Shown here one piece after another: positions 26,742 to 37,849 of a stretch of 64,000 bases of DNA. The notes beneath the pieces were generated by a model. That model made no database searches and was not told where the DNA came from. It worked only from the letters and a program-made list of their open reading frames with translations. This stretch comes from Sphagnum magellanicum. Its lineage: Eukaryota > Streptophyta > Sphagnopsida > Sphagnales > Sphagnaceae. A program made the translations under genes and the position numbers. The stretch's first letter is position 1; each line of letters starts with the position of its first letter. The stretch lies in the NCBI GenBank assembly GCA_021904315.1, contig CM038921.1:8834146-8898145 (forward strand), read 5' to 3'.

Positions 26742-28830
26742 TGATTCTAATGCACTTGGAGAAGAAGAAGCTTTTGAAGTCGATTATGCATCGAGGTTGT
26801 TTAATTTTCATGTTTTAAAAGATTTTTTTAACCCTTGTTAGTACAATGAAAATGTGGAAAAGGAGGCCTATCTAAAAGTAAATCATGATGAAAATGATCC
26901 AAGCTATTCACAGCTCAAGGACTTAGATCTTCGAAAACTTGAAAACGTTTAAGTAACTAATTGATGACATAATGTCCATTCAAAAATTTGGGCCATGAAT
27001 GCTTTTGATGCCTAACATCTCTATACGAAGCTTGACGTTTTTATGTCGATTGCAAATTTGCATGTGTAAAATTTGAAGCAATTGATCAATTATTTTTTAG
27101 AATTTGTGTTATAGGTGGTGAAAAAAAACGAAGAATTATATCCTTTGACAAGATTGTATGATTTGTGATTTTTTTTGCTTTTATTTTGTCATTATTTTTT
27201 TGTCTTTGTGCTTCTTTTCAGTATTTTTTTTAAATGAATTTTTTGTTTGTTATTTTTTGTTGTTGATGTACAATATTGCAACATTATTTTGTGCTTTTAA
27301 TAAAGTCATCAAGTCTAAAGAGGCTACACATGCAGTTGAACTGTGTCGTTGAACCTACCATGTCAAGACCGAAGTTCAACATCAGAATTAACATGATGCA
27401 TTTGAAAGAGTGAAATTAGTAACAAATGAAGCAATCAATTCATTTATTGTGACGAGCCTTGGTAGGGGGGTTACAAAGTCTGATGTCCTTTCATTGACAA
27501 AAAAATGACTTATGTTAAGCCAAGAAAAATGCCAACTAACGATACCTCAAGATCTAAACCTCCATTTCAAGTATTTTTACACTCAAAATTTTGTGATTCA
27601 TGGTGCAATTGAATTATGAAAAATTGACATGAATATGTTGCATGAAGACGAATTCAATCTTGTTTTGAATTTTTTTTTTATGTTTTTTTTTTTTGTTTTT
27701 CTATTTATTTATTTTTTTGTATGTTGTTTTTATGTTTCTTTGTTTGGATTTTGTGTTTGTTTTTTCTTTACAAGTATCAACAATGTCAATCAAAAAACTA
27801 GAAGTTCGGTGTTGACCACTGTGCTTTGGAACATCATCACCCAACTATGAATTATTACATTACTGATGTCATTGAAACATATAAGGTAATGATTATACAT
27901 TGACATGTTTCTACTAATTCCCTATTGCATCCACTTTTTCTCACTCCAAAGATCAAGTACTTGAGAAGGAAGGATCAAGTTTGGTATATGAAAACTCCAG
28001 TAGGTAAAAATATGTTATGTTTATTGAGTAAGCAATTAACAAATGATTTGCTTTCCTTAAAAGGTAAGCAAATTACAAATAAAACTACTAAAGGTCTGAA
28101 TGGTGGATGCACTTGTTTCAATTAAGTATGGCATGAAGGTTTTTGGGCATTGTGATTTTAAATCATATGTGAAGTAAACATTCTAAACTTCTCTATTATT
28201 TTATTTTTCAAGTTTGAATTTTTGGACATCTTTTCTTTTCTTGCATTCTTGATGTAGACCAATCCCTTTCATTTTGTAGGTATGATCAGACAAATCAAGG
28301 AATCCAAAGTCATGTTATGCAACACATTATATCCAGTGAGGTAAATGGAGAACATGTTTTGTCTTTGAAAAAGTTATTGTTCAAGAACAGGAAGCTTACA
28401 AGAAGCTTAAGGTATTTCAATTTCTTATTTTTTTTTCAATTGTCTTATCTTTTGATTAATTTTCTAATTTCAATTTTCTATTACTTCTTTACAAGGTCCT
28501 TCATTTTTGCTTTTACCAATCGTTTTTTGTTTTTTTCAATTGTAGGCCAATGATACATGTCCACCTCTTTATGCTCCTTTAGTGTCCAATATGGTGAATG
28601 TTGTTCCAAGTTTGCAGATCATGGAATTCATCTCTACAATTATTGGGTCAAAGAAGTCTCCTAGTTCTTTATGTCATGTGGAGGACATAGATTTTTGGAA
28701 CTTTGCAAAGGGGTCAACATCTTTAAAACACATGATGAGTAGGGATGATAAAGGCACAACATTACTCTCACAATTTCTAATCCAATTGCTACTACCGGTC
28801 TTCTTCACAACTTGCGACCCCCTACATTGA
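26742..28830 (+). pseudogene. Crypton-like tyrosine recombinase relic, copy B
   Basis: Broken exons line up in order with KIAA1958/Crypton-type tyrosine recombinases. First come acidic N-terminal pieces, then helices KIWAMNAFD and NLKQLINYFLEF (about 26,985-27,100). Next is GLGRG-type SLGRGVTKSDVLSL (about 27,460), then IPQDLNLHFKYFYTQNFVIHGAIEL (read in two parts, about 27,540-27,615), where family members have Arg in place of His of VIHG. MHPLFLTPKIKYL...VWYMKTPVGKNML (two parts, 27,925 on) precedes ITNKTTKGLNGG. A GT-AG intron (28,174-28,279) then joins VFGHCDFKSYVK to YDQTNQGIQSHVM, giving tyrosine nine residues after the GH histidine, the spacing of the catalytic pair. A later GT-AG junction (intron roughly 28,411-28,545) leads to ANDTCPPLYAPL. 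Several stops and frameshifts, and loss of both expected active-site arginines, mark it as dead. The identification is by motif order, not by search. Confidence 0.58.
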
Positions 28831-30429
28831 ACTAATTATTTTGAGATTAGGTTAATTTTGATCATTCAAAAATTGAAACATGCATTATGATACATTTGAT
28901 TGGCCTTGATTTTTGATAAGTTTCTAGTGTATAGATTTTTTTGATATTTCCATTATAGTTTATTTCATATACTCTTACAACATTCTTGTTTTTAAACTTT
29001 TAATCAATTTGAATTGAGTTGCAATTTCATTAAATTTTCTACTTTGTAGTTTCAATTTAGGATTGTTTATCCTTGATTCCATGTCTAATTCTTTGTTTTA
29101 AAAAAAAAAAATAGTGTGTTGTAGCAGAAATAATTTTGAATATTTGAAATATTTGTAATGAAAAATCAAAAAAATAGGTCAAATATAATTTTGTGCTTGT
29201 AACCTAAAGCTCAGTTTGTGTAATAATTTAACTAAACTAGAGCAAAAAAATAAATAAAATTCAAGAAAAACTTGGAAAGAAATTTTTTGTTGAAAAGAAG
29301 TGGGAATGAAGGGAACATTTTGGAATGAAATTGCCCACCCCCAATTAGGGGGTGGGCAATTTCATTTCAAAATGTTCCTACAATTTATGGAAGAACAAAC
29401 ACATTTTTGGAAGTGTTGTCCAAATATGCAAAATGTTTTTGGTAGGTTTTTACGAATTCAAAATGAGGTCATGGGGAACAATGATTTGGCGGCATTGGTG
29501 TAAACCTAGAATATGAAACCACTTTCAAACATTTAAAAGTGCTCTCTAGGGTTTTAAGTTTGTGAAGAGGGCTATGGATTTTTTAGATCTTTGGAAACCA
29601 TTTTATCCTCTTTGTCCAAATTCTGCATATCAAACTATGGTTATAAAATGACAATGCCCCAAGATGGCACATCTAGGATCACATAAAGAGCAAACAATGA
29701 AAACAACCTTTTGAGGCCCATGTGCATGCAAATGAACCTCATAAACCCACATATCCCATAGTTCACACCTTGGCCATTAACTTAGGCCAAAAATGGCAAA
29801 AGAATATTGGTAGGTAAAAAACAATTCTTGCAACCAATGAAGTAACCAACATGCACCCAAGGTTCTCTTTTCATTTGGGGGGGAGGGTGTGGGATTTTTT
29901 GGATTCTTTTTGTTCCCAATGTACTTCCATCAAAATCTTATTGTGTTCCCACCAAGTTCTCAATGGGTGACCAAACATGTTTTTCAAGTTCTCAATGTGT
30001 CTTCCAACATGTGCCCCGTGTTCCCAATGTGTTCCCCAACATGTTCTTAATAACGTTTTGTTTTATCCCATATTCTTTGCCCTTTAAGGCCTCATTATAA
30101 CTTTAGGTATCATTAAAAAAAAATTAATTTTTTTTGCAAGGTGGCAATTAATTATGGATCCTAATATTAACATTAATGACCCTACTTATGTAGATTCAAA
30201 CATCATGCCATATTAGTTGGTAGGAAAAAAAACCTATAAAAAAAAATCAAGGATGGGAACCCATCCATCAAAAGTACAGGGCAAATGAGAACACAAGTAG
30301 ACACAACCCAAAGAAAAAACAAAAGCAAACAATCAACAAAAATCAAGTCAAGACCTTATGCAAAAAGGACACATGGTTACGAAATGACAATCAATGATAA
30401 TTAAGAAGACCTAAGACAAAGAAATTGTC
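28831..30429. other. Intergenic, with one long hairpin and a degenerate repeat
   Basis: No gene recognised. It contains the near-perfect 31-bp inverted repeat at 29,312-29,378 and, at 29,915-30,040, a run of degenerate 'caagttctcaatgtg/gttcccaatgtg' repeats like those at 19,665-19,800. A short poly-A run occurs near 29,100. Confidence 0.5.
29312..29378. repeat. 31-bp near-perfect hairpin
   Basis: Arms 29,312-29,342 and 29,348-29,378 pair over 31 bp with a single mismatch around a 5-base AATTA loop. The arms start GGAACATTTTGG and end against CAAAATGTTCC, with a GC-rich tip (CCCACCCCC/GGGGGTGGG). Flanks are AT-rich and do not extend the stem. Confidence 0.9.
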
Positions 30430-32270
30430 ATCTACCACAAATCGACTAATGATGGAGGTGCATTAACTATGATGTGTGGAAAAGTTGAGGAACCTCAACC
30501 AAGTGCAACAGCCTGCTGAAGAATTGCTATGGCTTGCACATGCTATAAGGCTATGGACACACATTGTCGATAGTAAAAAACAAGCATCAAGGGGACTAAA
30601 GATGACCAATGATGATGCATGATAATGGTCTGTGCACAAGCAATAAAGAATGAATCAAAACGAGAATGAAGACACCCATACATCTCAATAACAAGGGGAA
30701 TGAAGTCATTACTTGGTGCTCACTTACCATATGATCATATCTTCTCCTGAGCAACCATTATCACTTCATGTGTTGTCGTCGTTGATGTTTGTTGCACCAT
30801 ATTTATGCGAATTGGGTTAGCAATGATGACGTCCATCAAGGTCCAGGGAAGCTATCTCTAATGATAAGGATATCCACTTGTCATTGGGTGTGGTGAAAAT
30901 AAAGGTGGGAAACCTCCTTCTGAACACATGTTCCACTCTCCAAAATAATAACTACAATAGTACCCCAAAATGTATAATGGGCTACTATATGTTCATTCCC
31001 GCAAAGGCACCAAAACAAATGAGTACCTAGATTGTCAATGGTATAATCACACTAACATTGTGAAAGATGGGCAACCATAGGATGTGGCAAGCCAAGACGA
31101 GTATGTAATGCCATAATGAAATGGGCTAAGGATAAATGAAATGAAGGTGTGGTAGGATGAACTAATAACCAAACGCTTGCCCCTGGACCCTCACATGAAT
31201 AAAAATATGTTCCCATGATATATATGAAGGAACGTATACTAAAAATGAAACAAATTTTTATTCATGTAGGTGATAAGACTAAACCACTAAACTCTTAAAG
31301 GGTGGGACCTAAGAGTGGACAACTTAGGGTAACAAGGCTTAACCATCTAGAATGGGGAAATGCCAATCTTAACATGTGCTACTACATCCAAAAGAATAAG
31401 GTGATCATCTTGTTGGAAATGAGTGACAAATGCAAGAACAATCAATGTCCAACATCCCAAGAATGTAGGGGTAGCACTCTGAATTATAGAAAGGAAGTTG
31501 AACCCACCTGAAAAAGCAAGAAAAATGGCATGATGATGAGCTAGGTGATTGATAGAACCAAGTAACTTTTCGAACATAGCTATGGTACAAATATCAAATT
31601 TAGTGTAATGTTACAAAATACTTAAAGATGGAAACATTGAATGAAGCAAATAACTAAGGCATTGGGCATAGCACAATGAAAGCATCGCAAAAACCACCTA
31701 AGGATTTGCAAGCATAAGGAGACTAGATATCATCCCAAGATTCTTGTGAAAAACCTTAACCACAAACGATTCAATGAATGATTTAAATCCCACCAATGCG
31801 CCCAAAATACGAAAACCTAAATCAAGAATAAAAAAGCCAAAAGGAAGTGATACATAGTGGTCCAAACTTTATGGAAACCAAGCTACACATTTCAATGGCT
31901 ATATTAAAAACCCTAATGCTAAAAAAATTTATTGTAATCGTAAAAAAACACCAACCACATTTGATGCAAGACTTACTATATGCGTATCATCCGCCAATAA
32001 AAGGAAAACATAAGTAGGGTGGGCTACTATTGTAGGGCAAAGAGTGCAAAGGTGAACTAGAGCAAAAAATGTTCCTCCCAATAGGTCCCCTTATTGTTTA
32101 CCTAACTCCAATAAAATGACTATGATATCCCCATGTTAGGAACCTTGAAAAAAATACAATGGGGATGGGCATGCATAAAATCATCGAACAAATGAGAAAA
32201 ATTGATTCAAAGAACCAGGCAAAAACCATAACTCTTAAAAAATGGCTAATAATGAAACTAAATTAAAAAC
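30430..32270 (-). pseudogene. LINE-type reverse transcriptase relic
   Basis: Reading leftward from about 32,270, the broken frame contains FFSFVR and YACPSPLYF, then GDLLGGTFFALVHL (the family's QGDPLGG block) and LLLADDTHIV near 31,990, which supplies the Asp-Asp pair of the polymerase active site. INHLAHHHAIF and TFLGCWTLIVLAFV follow near 31,400-31,550. EMYGCLHSRFDSF and YYRQCVSIAL near 30,550-30,680 match the C-terminal part. This order fits a non-LTR retrotransposon reverse transcriptase lineage of plants with an ADDTH box. Stops and frameshifts are frequent. The endonuclease end was not found. Confidence 0.72.
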
Positions 32271-33027
32271 ATTATGGACATCCACCTATAATACCACCCA
32301 ATCTAAGTGCAAATTTAACATCGTTTGAACACCATGAACCATTGTCTCACATTATTACCTTAAATATTTGCACATTCACATCAAGTGTTGAAAGATACCT
32401 CTACATGCTCTTAAACTTTTAGCAAAGTTTTGTGTCATTAATTCCGTTGCCTCATAGATCTTTTGCTAATTTGTAATTATAAATTCAAAGATCATTACTC
32501 TTCCTTTAGATATCAACACCTTGCAAAACTCTTGTAGCTTTCATAAATTTTTTATAGTGTTTTGCAACATTTTATTTCATGTTTCATTTTTGTTTTTTTT
32601 TATTTATTGTTTTTCCATTCTTTGTCATTTCAAATTTTGGTAAAATCACAATGGATAAGTTGCAAATCAATAATATTTTGTTTTAAGAACTCAAATTTTT
32701 ATTTTAATCAAGCTCCTTATGAGCTTATCATTGTAGAACTTGATGTTTTTCTAATTTCTAAGACACAAGCTCGTTAATAAATCATTGACTTTGTTTTGGT
32801 TTTTGTAGTTACATTCTATGACTTCCAAATTTCGAACTTGTTGAACAATTTGTCTTTTGAATTGGGGCATTAAGTGAAGCCGAGGTTCACTATGTGGTTT
32901 TTGAAATTTTTGTTATTAGAATACAATGATGAATGTTGGGTGGAGAAATTCAAAATGATGAAAGGGAGAATCATTCAATCATTCAATAGTTGAAGATTTT
33001 GATAACAAAACAAGACACAAAATATAG
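32271..33027. other. Intergenic, nothing recognised
   Basis: AT-rich sequence between the LINE and PIF/Harbinger relics. The right part may be the 5' portion of the Harbinger transposase gene, but no motif could be read with confidence. Confidence 0.4.
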
Positions 33028-33490
33028 GAAAGCAATTCTTGTGGAGATCAAGGTTACACATGTCATTTATAAGTTGATGTAGGGAGTGAATTCCCTTATT
33101 TGCTATGAGAAAATCAACATTATTTTTGGTTTTTCATGAAGTTTATGGAATCAATCAAATGTGTAGGAGTCTCATTTTTTGGCCCACAACAAATGTGATG
33201 GATTTGGAAAATTTTGAAAGTTGGTGTGGCTTATTGTTTGCATAGGGCACCATAGATAAGACACATATTTCAACCACAAGCCTTCAAAGCCTTCACATGT
33301 TGGAGTTATTATAAAATATGAAACATAAATGTGAAAAGTCTATGGTTGAAAATGTTTTTGGTATATTGAAAAAAAACATTTCAAGAGTTAATTGACAAAT
33401 CTAAGCTATATGTTACATTCTTTTATGAAATATTTTCACTTATTGTCTATTGCGCAACTTGTTACACAACCAAGGAGATTCTCAAATTAA
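33028..33490 (+). pseudogene. PIF/Harbinger (DDE_4) transposase relic
   Basis: Fragments match plant Harbinger nucleases in order: KAILVEIKVTHVIYKL, NVMDLENFESWCG, and GTIDKTHIST near 33,246 (family GAIDGTHI, first catalytic Asp block). After an apparent internal deletion come SMVENVFGILKK near 33,339 (family SVVENAFGILK) and FQELIDKSKLYVTFFYEIF. A run of eight A near 33,368 has shifted the frame. The middle of the domain, including the second catalytic block, is missing, so the copy is dead and only about a third of normal length. Confidence 0.72.
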
Positions 33491-35843
33491 AATATTAATG
33501 CACATTCTTCAAAGGGAAAATGAAAGAAATGCCTAACAACAAGCTCTTCACTATGTATTATGTTGTTAGAATCCAAGTAACAAATGATGAAAAAAAATGG
33601 GATGCAAAAGCACAATAATGTGTTTGTAATAAATGGTTTTGCTATTTAATGGAAATTTAAAAAGGTCCCCACACATTTATTTATGATATATTTATGAAAA
33701 TCTTTTTAAATACACCTTTACATAATAATATAATGCCATCTTTTTTCATAGATCATAAGAATTAAAATATTTTTTTAACTTGTAAATCATGCTTATAAGA
33801 ATATTTTCCTTGAATAACCAATCATGTTATGCCATGTCAACTTGACTAGCTAAGGACTTTGTTTAAGGGAAAATTTTGCTTCCTAATAGAATGAATGCAC
33901 CCCTACATATTAGAGTTGATCTTGACTATTTCTACAAGTGTAACTTATAGTTTATTATTGATTAAATCATCATGTGAAATTTGAACATTATTATTAAAAT
34001 CAACTTTGCTCTTGACAAATGCCAAACTCAAGACATTGGATAACCCAACAATGGCATAAACCATGTTGTTTTGTATTTCATTTATCATTTTATTTTTTAG
34101 ATTTCATGTAATCAAGTTATTTTTCTAGCATCAACTCTTGGGTTGCATTGATTCAATCGATCAATTATGCCATGTTCTTGTGAATAGAAGAATAGGAACA
34201 TTTGATTTCAATATTTTCAATTGATTAACCTCTTGTATTTCAATCTACTTTGTTTACTAGTTCAATGTTTGAGCATTTTATGCAAGGGTGGGTGTAAGAC
34301 TTTATGAAACATGTTGAAACAAAATTAATTTACCTATCATGGGGGTGATATTGGTGTTTGATCACTTGTAGCATTTGCAATGAACATCCAACTATCAATG
34401 GTGGAGTCATGATACAATGTTAAGATTGCAATTTTCAATGTCTTGAATTTAAGAGTCATCATTCAAATCAATTGTATTTTCATGAGTGTGACCATTTCAT
34501 CTATATAGATCATCTATAACATGAAGTATCATCCATCAAATCTTTGACATGGGTAGTTGGAAAATAGGTCTAGTGCCCATGAATTCCTTCATTAGGTCAT
34601 ACATTCCATGCTTTAATGTTGAAGCAAATGAAAGGTTCTATCCTATCTTGAGAGCTTAACATCAAGTAATTTTCATTATGTTTGGATAGTCCCCAATATT
34701 AAACAATTCTTTTTTGAAGTTTCATGAAATGGATTCCCATTTGTTTTTATAAGCAAAACCATTCTCATGTGTTGAAAACATCTTGTACACTTATGAAACA
34801 ATTTGATATCTTCCTCCATTTTGTGACAATCATCTCAAAGAATTTAACTTGAGCATCCATTTTTCAAGGGTTACAACCTGTTCATCCCATCAAAGTTAGA
34901 ATTCTCATTGTGATCGCAATTGGGCTCCAATGAAGTTTTTTTGTCAAAGTGTTTCCATGCTAACATTATTCAACCTTGTAGCCTTGGGTGAATGTTTTTC
35001 TTGGAATGTTTTTTAAGCATTGGTTACAATTAATTATTGTTTAAGAATGTTTTAAAATATTTTATCTTTATTAGATTTGATCCAAATCATACCACATATT
35101 TTCATAATATATTAGAAACATTATCATGAATGCTTTTAAATGATATACAACATCAATACAATTTTTGACACTAAAACATAAAAAATTAAGCATTGGTTAC
35201 AACTATTTTAGCTATTATTATTGTGGTTACACCCATTTACATTTCAATCTTGGATTTTGAGGTCTACATCTTGATTGATTTTTTCCTTTGCAATTTTTTA
35301 ATGATGGAGTCGATTCCATGTCACTATGAGTTGCCAATCTTGCAAGTATTTGAAAAAATATATGAAATTTTTACGACTTCAAATAACTGTTATACATGTC
35401 AATTGAAACAACATTTTTTATTTTTTATTTTGATTGGTGTACATGTGGTTATTCAAGTTCAAATATGTTGGAAGATTATTGGACATTACAAATAACAAAT
35501 TCATTGGAATAACAAATTAGTAATTCAAATGCAACATTCCATTAAATTGATAGTTTGAAATGATTTTGAATTCATTTCATTTGAACTAAGGTGAATGCAT
35601 GGTTGAAAGGCTCATTTTCTAAAACAAATAATTCACGCAAAGTCCATTATATAATTTTGAAAAGGCCCTCCTTGTATATTTTTTAAAGCACTTGAGATTT
35701 TTTTATTTAGTATATTATGAAATAATGACCTATTTTAGGTATATTTTAATTATATCATCATAATGAATTATAAGCACCTTATTTACATTAAAATATATTT
35801 ATATTTATAATTTTTTTCAATAAGTTGCACCTTATGTTGGTTT
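33491..35843. other. Intergenic, diverged repeat partner at right
   Basis: No gene recognised. Sequence at about 35,455-35,620 (gttggaagattattggacat, then aacaaattcattggaataac) is a diverged direct repeat of about 37,310-37,440. The pair flanks solo LTR 3 and may be the remains of an older element. An open frame of 100 codons at 35,193-35,495 is not recognised. Confidence 0.4.
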
Positions 35844-35848
35844 GGACA

Positions 35849-36669
35849 TGTCGCAACCCCACTTTGGCCAAGTGTGGGGGTGAAGCCCAACACTTGGAAA
35901 AGTTGGAGGTTGGGAGTCTTCCGGGACTCCCGAATGTTTAGAGCTCGACAGAAAGGGGCAAAACACCTCGCATTGGGGTGTTCTTGGTGTCATTGGAAAG
36001 GTCTTGAAACGTAGATATCGAAAATGCCCTCGCATTGGCAATTCGGACATCTGCAGCCCACGTTATGGGCAAAAGAAGGGCCGGGAGTCAAACTGCCAGT
36101 TTGACTCCCGACCACTAAAAGTCGGGAATCGACCTCTTCCCGACGTCGCCTTGAAAAGTGCGACACGGCGTTGGAAAGTTCTCGACGAAAGCTATAACAT
36201 TGATTCAAAACTTGTCCCGATCCGAGTTTGGGGCGAGGAGTTATGGCCGTTCAAAGTTCCAAGAGTCCAGCCGGGACATTTTCGAGACTCCATTTCGGGA
36301 GTCCCAACAAAATGTGCCATTCGGATGTAGCCTCCGCGACCAGCCGTAGAGAATACTATATGGGGGAAGGTGGTGGCTTCTCCCGAGTCCGGGCCGTGGT
36401 GAGTCTTGTGTGTCCAAGTGCCCGTGGCAAGTCCCAACACCCAAGGGTGTCCCGAATGCTAAACTAACCCGATTTGGTTGGTTTTTGGATGCAGATTCAC
36501 ACAAGCTAAGTTAGTCCCTCTTCCTAGTCTAATCCTGGGGCTCCCAACTCGACCCTCTACCCCTTTCTAGAGTTGGAAGCCGGGAGCATGCTACCAAGTC
36601 TTAACTTTCCGCAACTTGACTTTGTGGAACCCTCAAGTGGGTTTCACCCCGTGACTTAGGAGCGCGTCA
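35849..36669 (+). mobile_element. Solo LTR 3 (same family, 821 bp)
   Basis: Begins TGTCGCAACCCC and ends GCGCGTCA, flanked by a perfect 5-bp duplication GGACA (35,844-35,848 and 36,670-36,674). It has the same length as solo LTR 2 and is close in sequence. It carries the palindrome at 36,082-36,110 and a TATA-like CTATATGGGG near 36,356, followed by the conserved GAAGGTGGTGG. No internal region is present. Confidence 0.94.
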
Positions 36670-36674
36670 GGACA

Positions 36675-37849
36675 CCAATTCGAATAAAATGGAAGTGATT
36701 TCCCCATGTACATAATGTTAAACTTATAATTTAGCTTAGTATAATTGGTTGAATGGTAATAAATTCCTTATCAATAGGAACCCAAATAAAGATTCCAAGA
36801 ATATATGCTTACAAAAAGAAAAAATTGAAAATTGAAAAAAAAATTTTAAGGACTTATGAAAATATGGTTCAATTCCAACCATTCAAATTTTCCTAGTTAA
36901 AATATGGTAAAGATTTATTAGAGAAAAATTTCACATAAGATTTTATTATTTCATGTTACACCGCATATTGAATCACTATATGGAATTTGGAATATGAATT
37001 TTTTTTTTCTACCATTCTAATTTGCCAACTAATTCATATTTTTGAACTTCAAAGGTCCATTGTTGAAAGTGGGTGTAGTTTTTTTGAAGACTAATTAGAC
37101 ATGTTTTTATAATCAAGGTGTTAATTTAAAACTTTGTCTCAATTGAAAATTTTAAGATTATATGTTTTGCTAAAAAAACATTGAAACAAGATGAATATTG
37201 CATAAACAAAACAAGTGTCACAAAAGTGACCCATTCATTAGTGCATACACCCATTGGTTTCTATGTACAATGCCCAACATGTTTTAATTGATCTACAATG
37301 TGGGATTATTCAAAACATTGGAAGATTGATGGACACTATGAATGCTACATTGATTGGAACAATAAATTGGTAATTGAAGTGCACCATTTTGTTTTACCAA
37401 TTTGAAATATATTTTTCATTAAAGCAACAAATTGGTGATTGAAGCCTCGTTCTAATAATGGAATGACAAATTGAAAATTTAAACAATAATTTAACAATTT
37501 ATGCATTAAGACATTTAATGATACATGTAGATTGAAGGTTCATTTGTTTAGTGTTAGAAATTGAAAGAGGGATTGAAGATGTTGTGAACCCTAAACTGTA
37601 AACCCGATCCAAAGGCTAGGATTCACACCTTCTTCTTTTTTGTTATAAATTTTTTTCATCCACTTTGACTTTCCTTCATCCATAATTTAGATGACATTTA
37701 AGCTTCATCCATGTTGGTTACCAAACACGTGTTTGGGTGGATGCACAAAAATTTGATTAGACATTAGTGGTCTTGTCACAAGATGTCACATGTATTACAT
37801 CCAACACATTTTGAATAAATAGTTCCAACATGCATGAACCCACATCATC
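36675..37849. other. Intergenic, nothing recognised
   Basis: AT-rich DNA between solo LTR 3 and the copia relic. It holds the right-hand partner (37,310-37,440) of the diverged direct repeat described at 33,491-35,843. The 5' part of the copia element, including its 5' LTR, was not identified. Confidence 0.4.

Larger units (their letters stand above)
20172..27965 (+). repeat. Segmental duplication, copy B
   Basis: Direct repeat of 1-10,755. Copy-specific changes are a 1,972-bp deletion relative to copy A (copy A 2,014-3,985) replaced by five bases at 22,185-22,189, a 344-bp Helitron at 24,082-24,425, and absence of the solo LTR. DUF677 exon 3 encodes the same residues in both copies, and exon 2 differs by a small number of substitutions. 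Similarity to copy A ends near 27,965, but the recombinase relic continues beyond that point in copy B only. Confidence 0.93.

Noticed and set aside
9433-36669. Solo LTRs 1 and 3 as the two ends of one large element
   Set aside because: They are in the same orientation, but each has its own different 5-bp duplication on both sides, and LTR 1 is far more diverged and longer.
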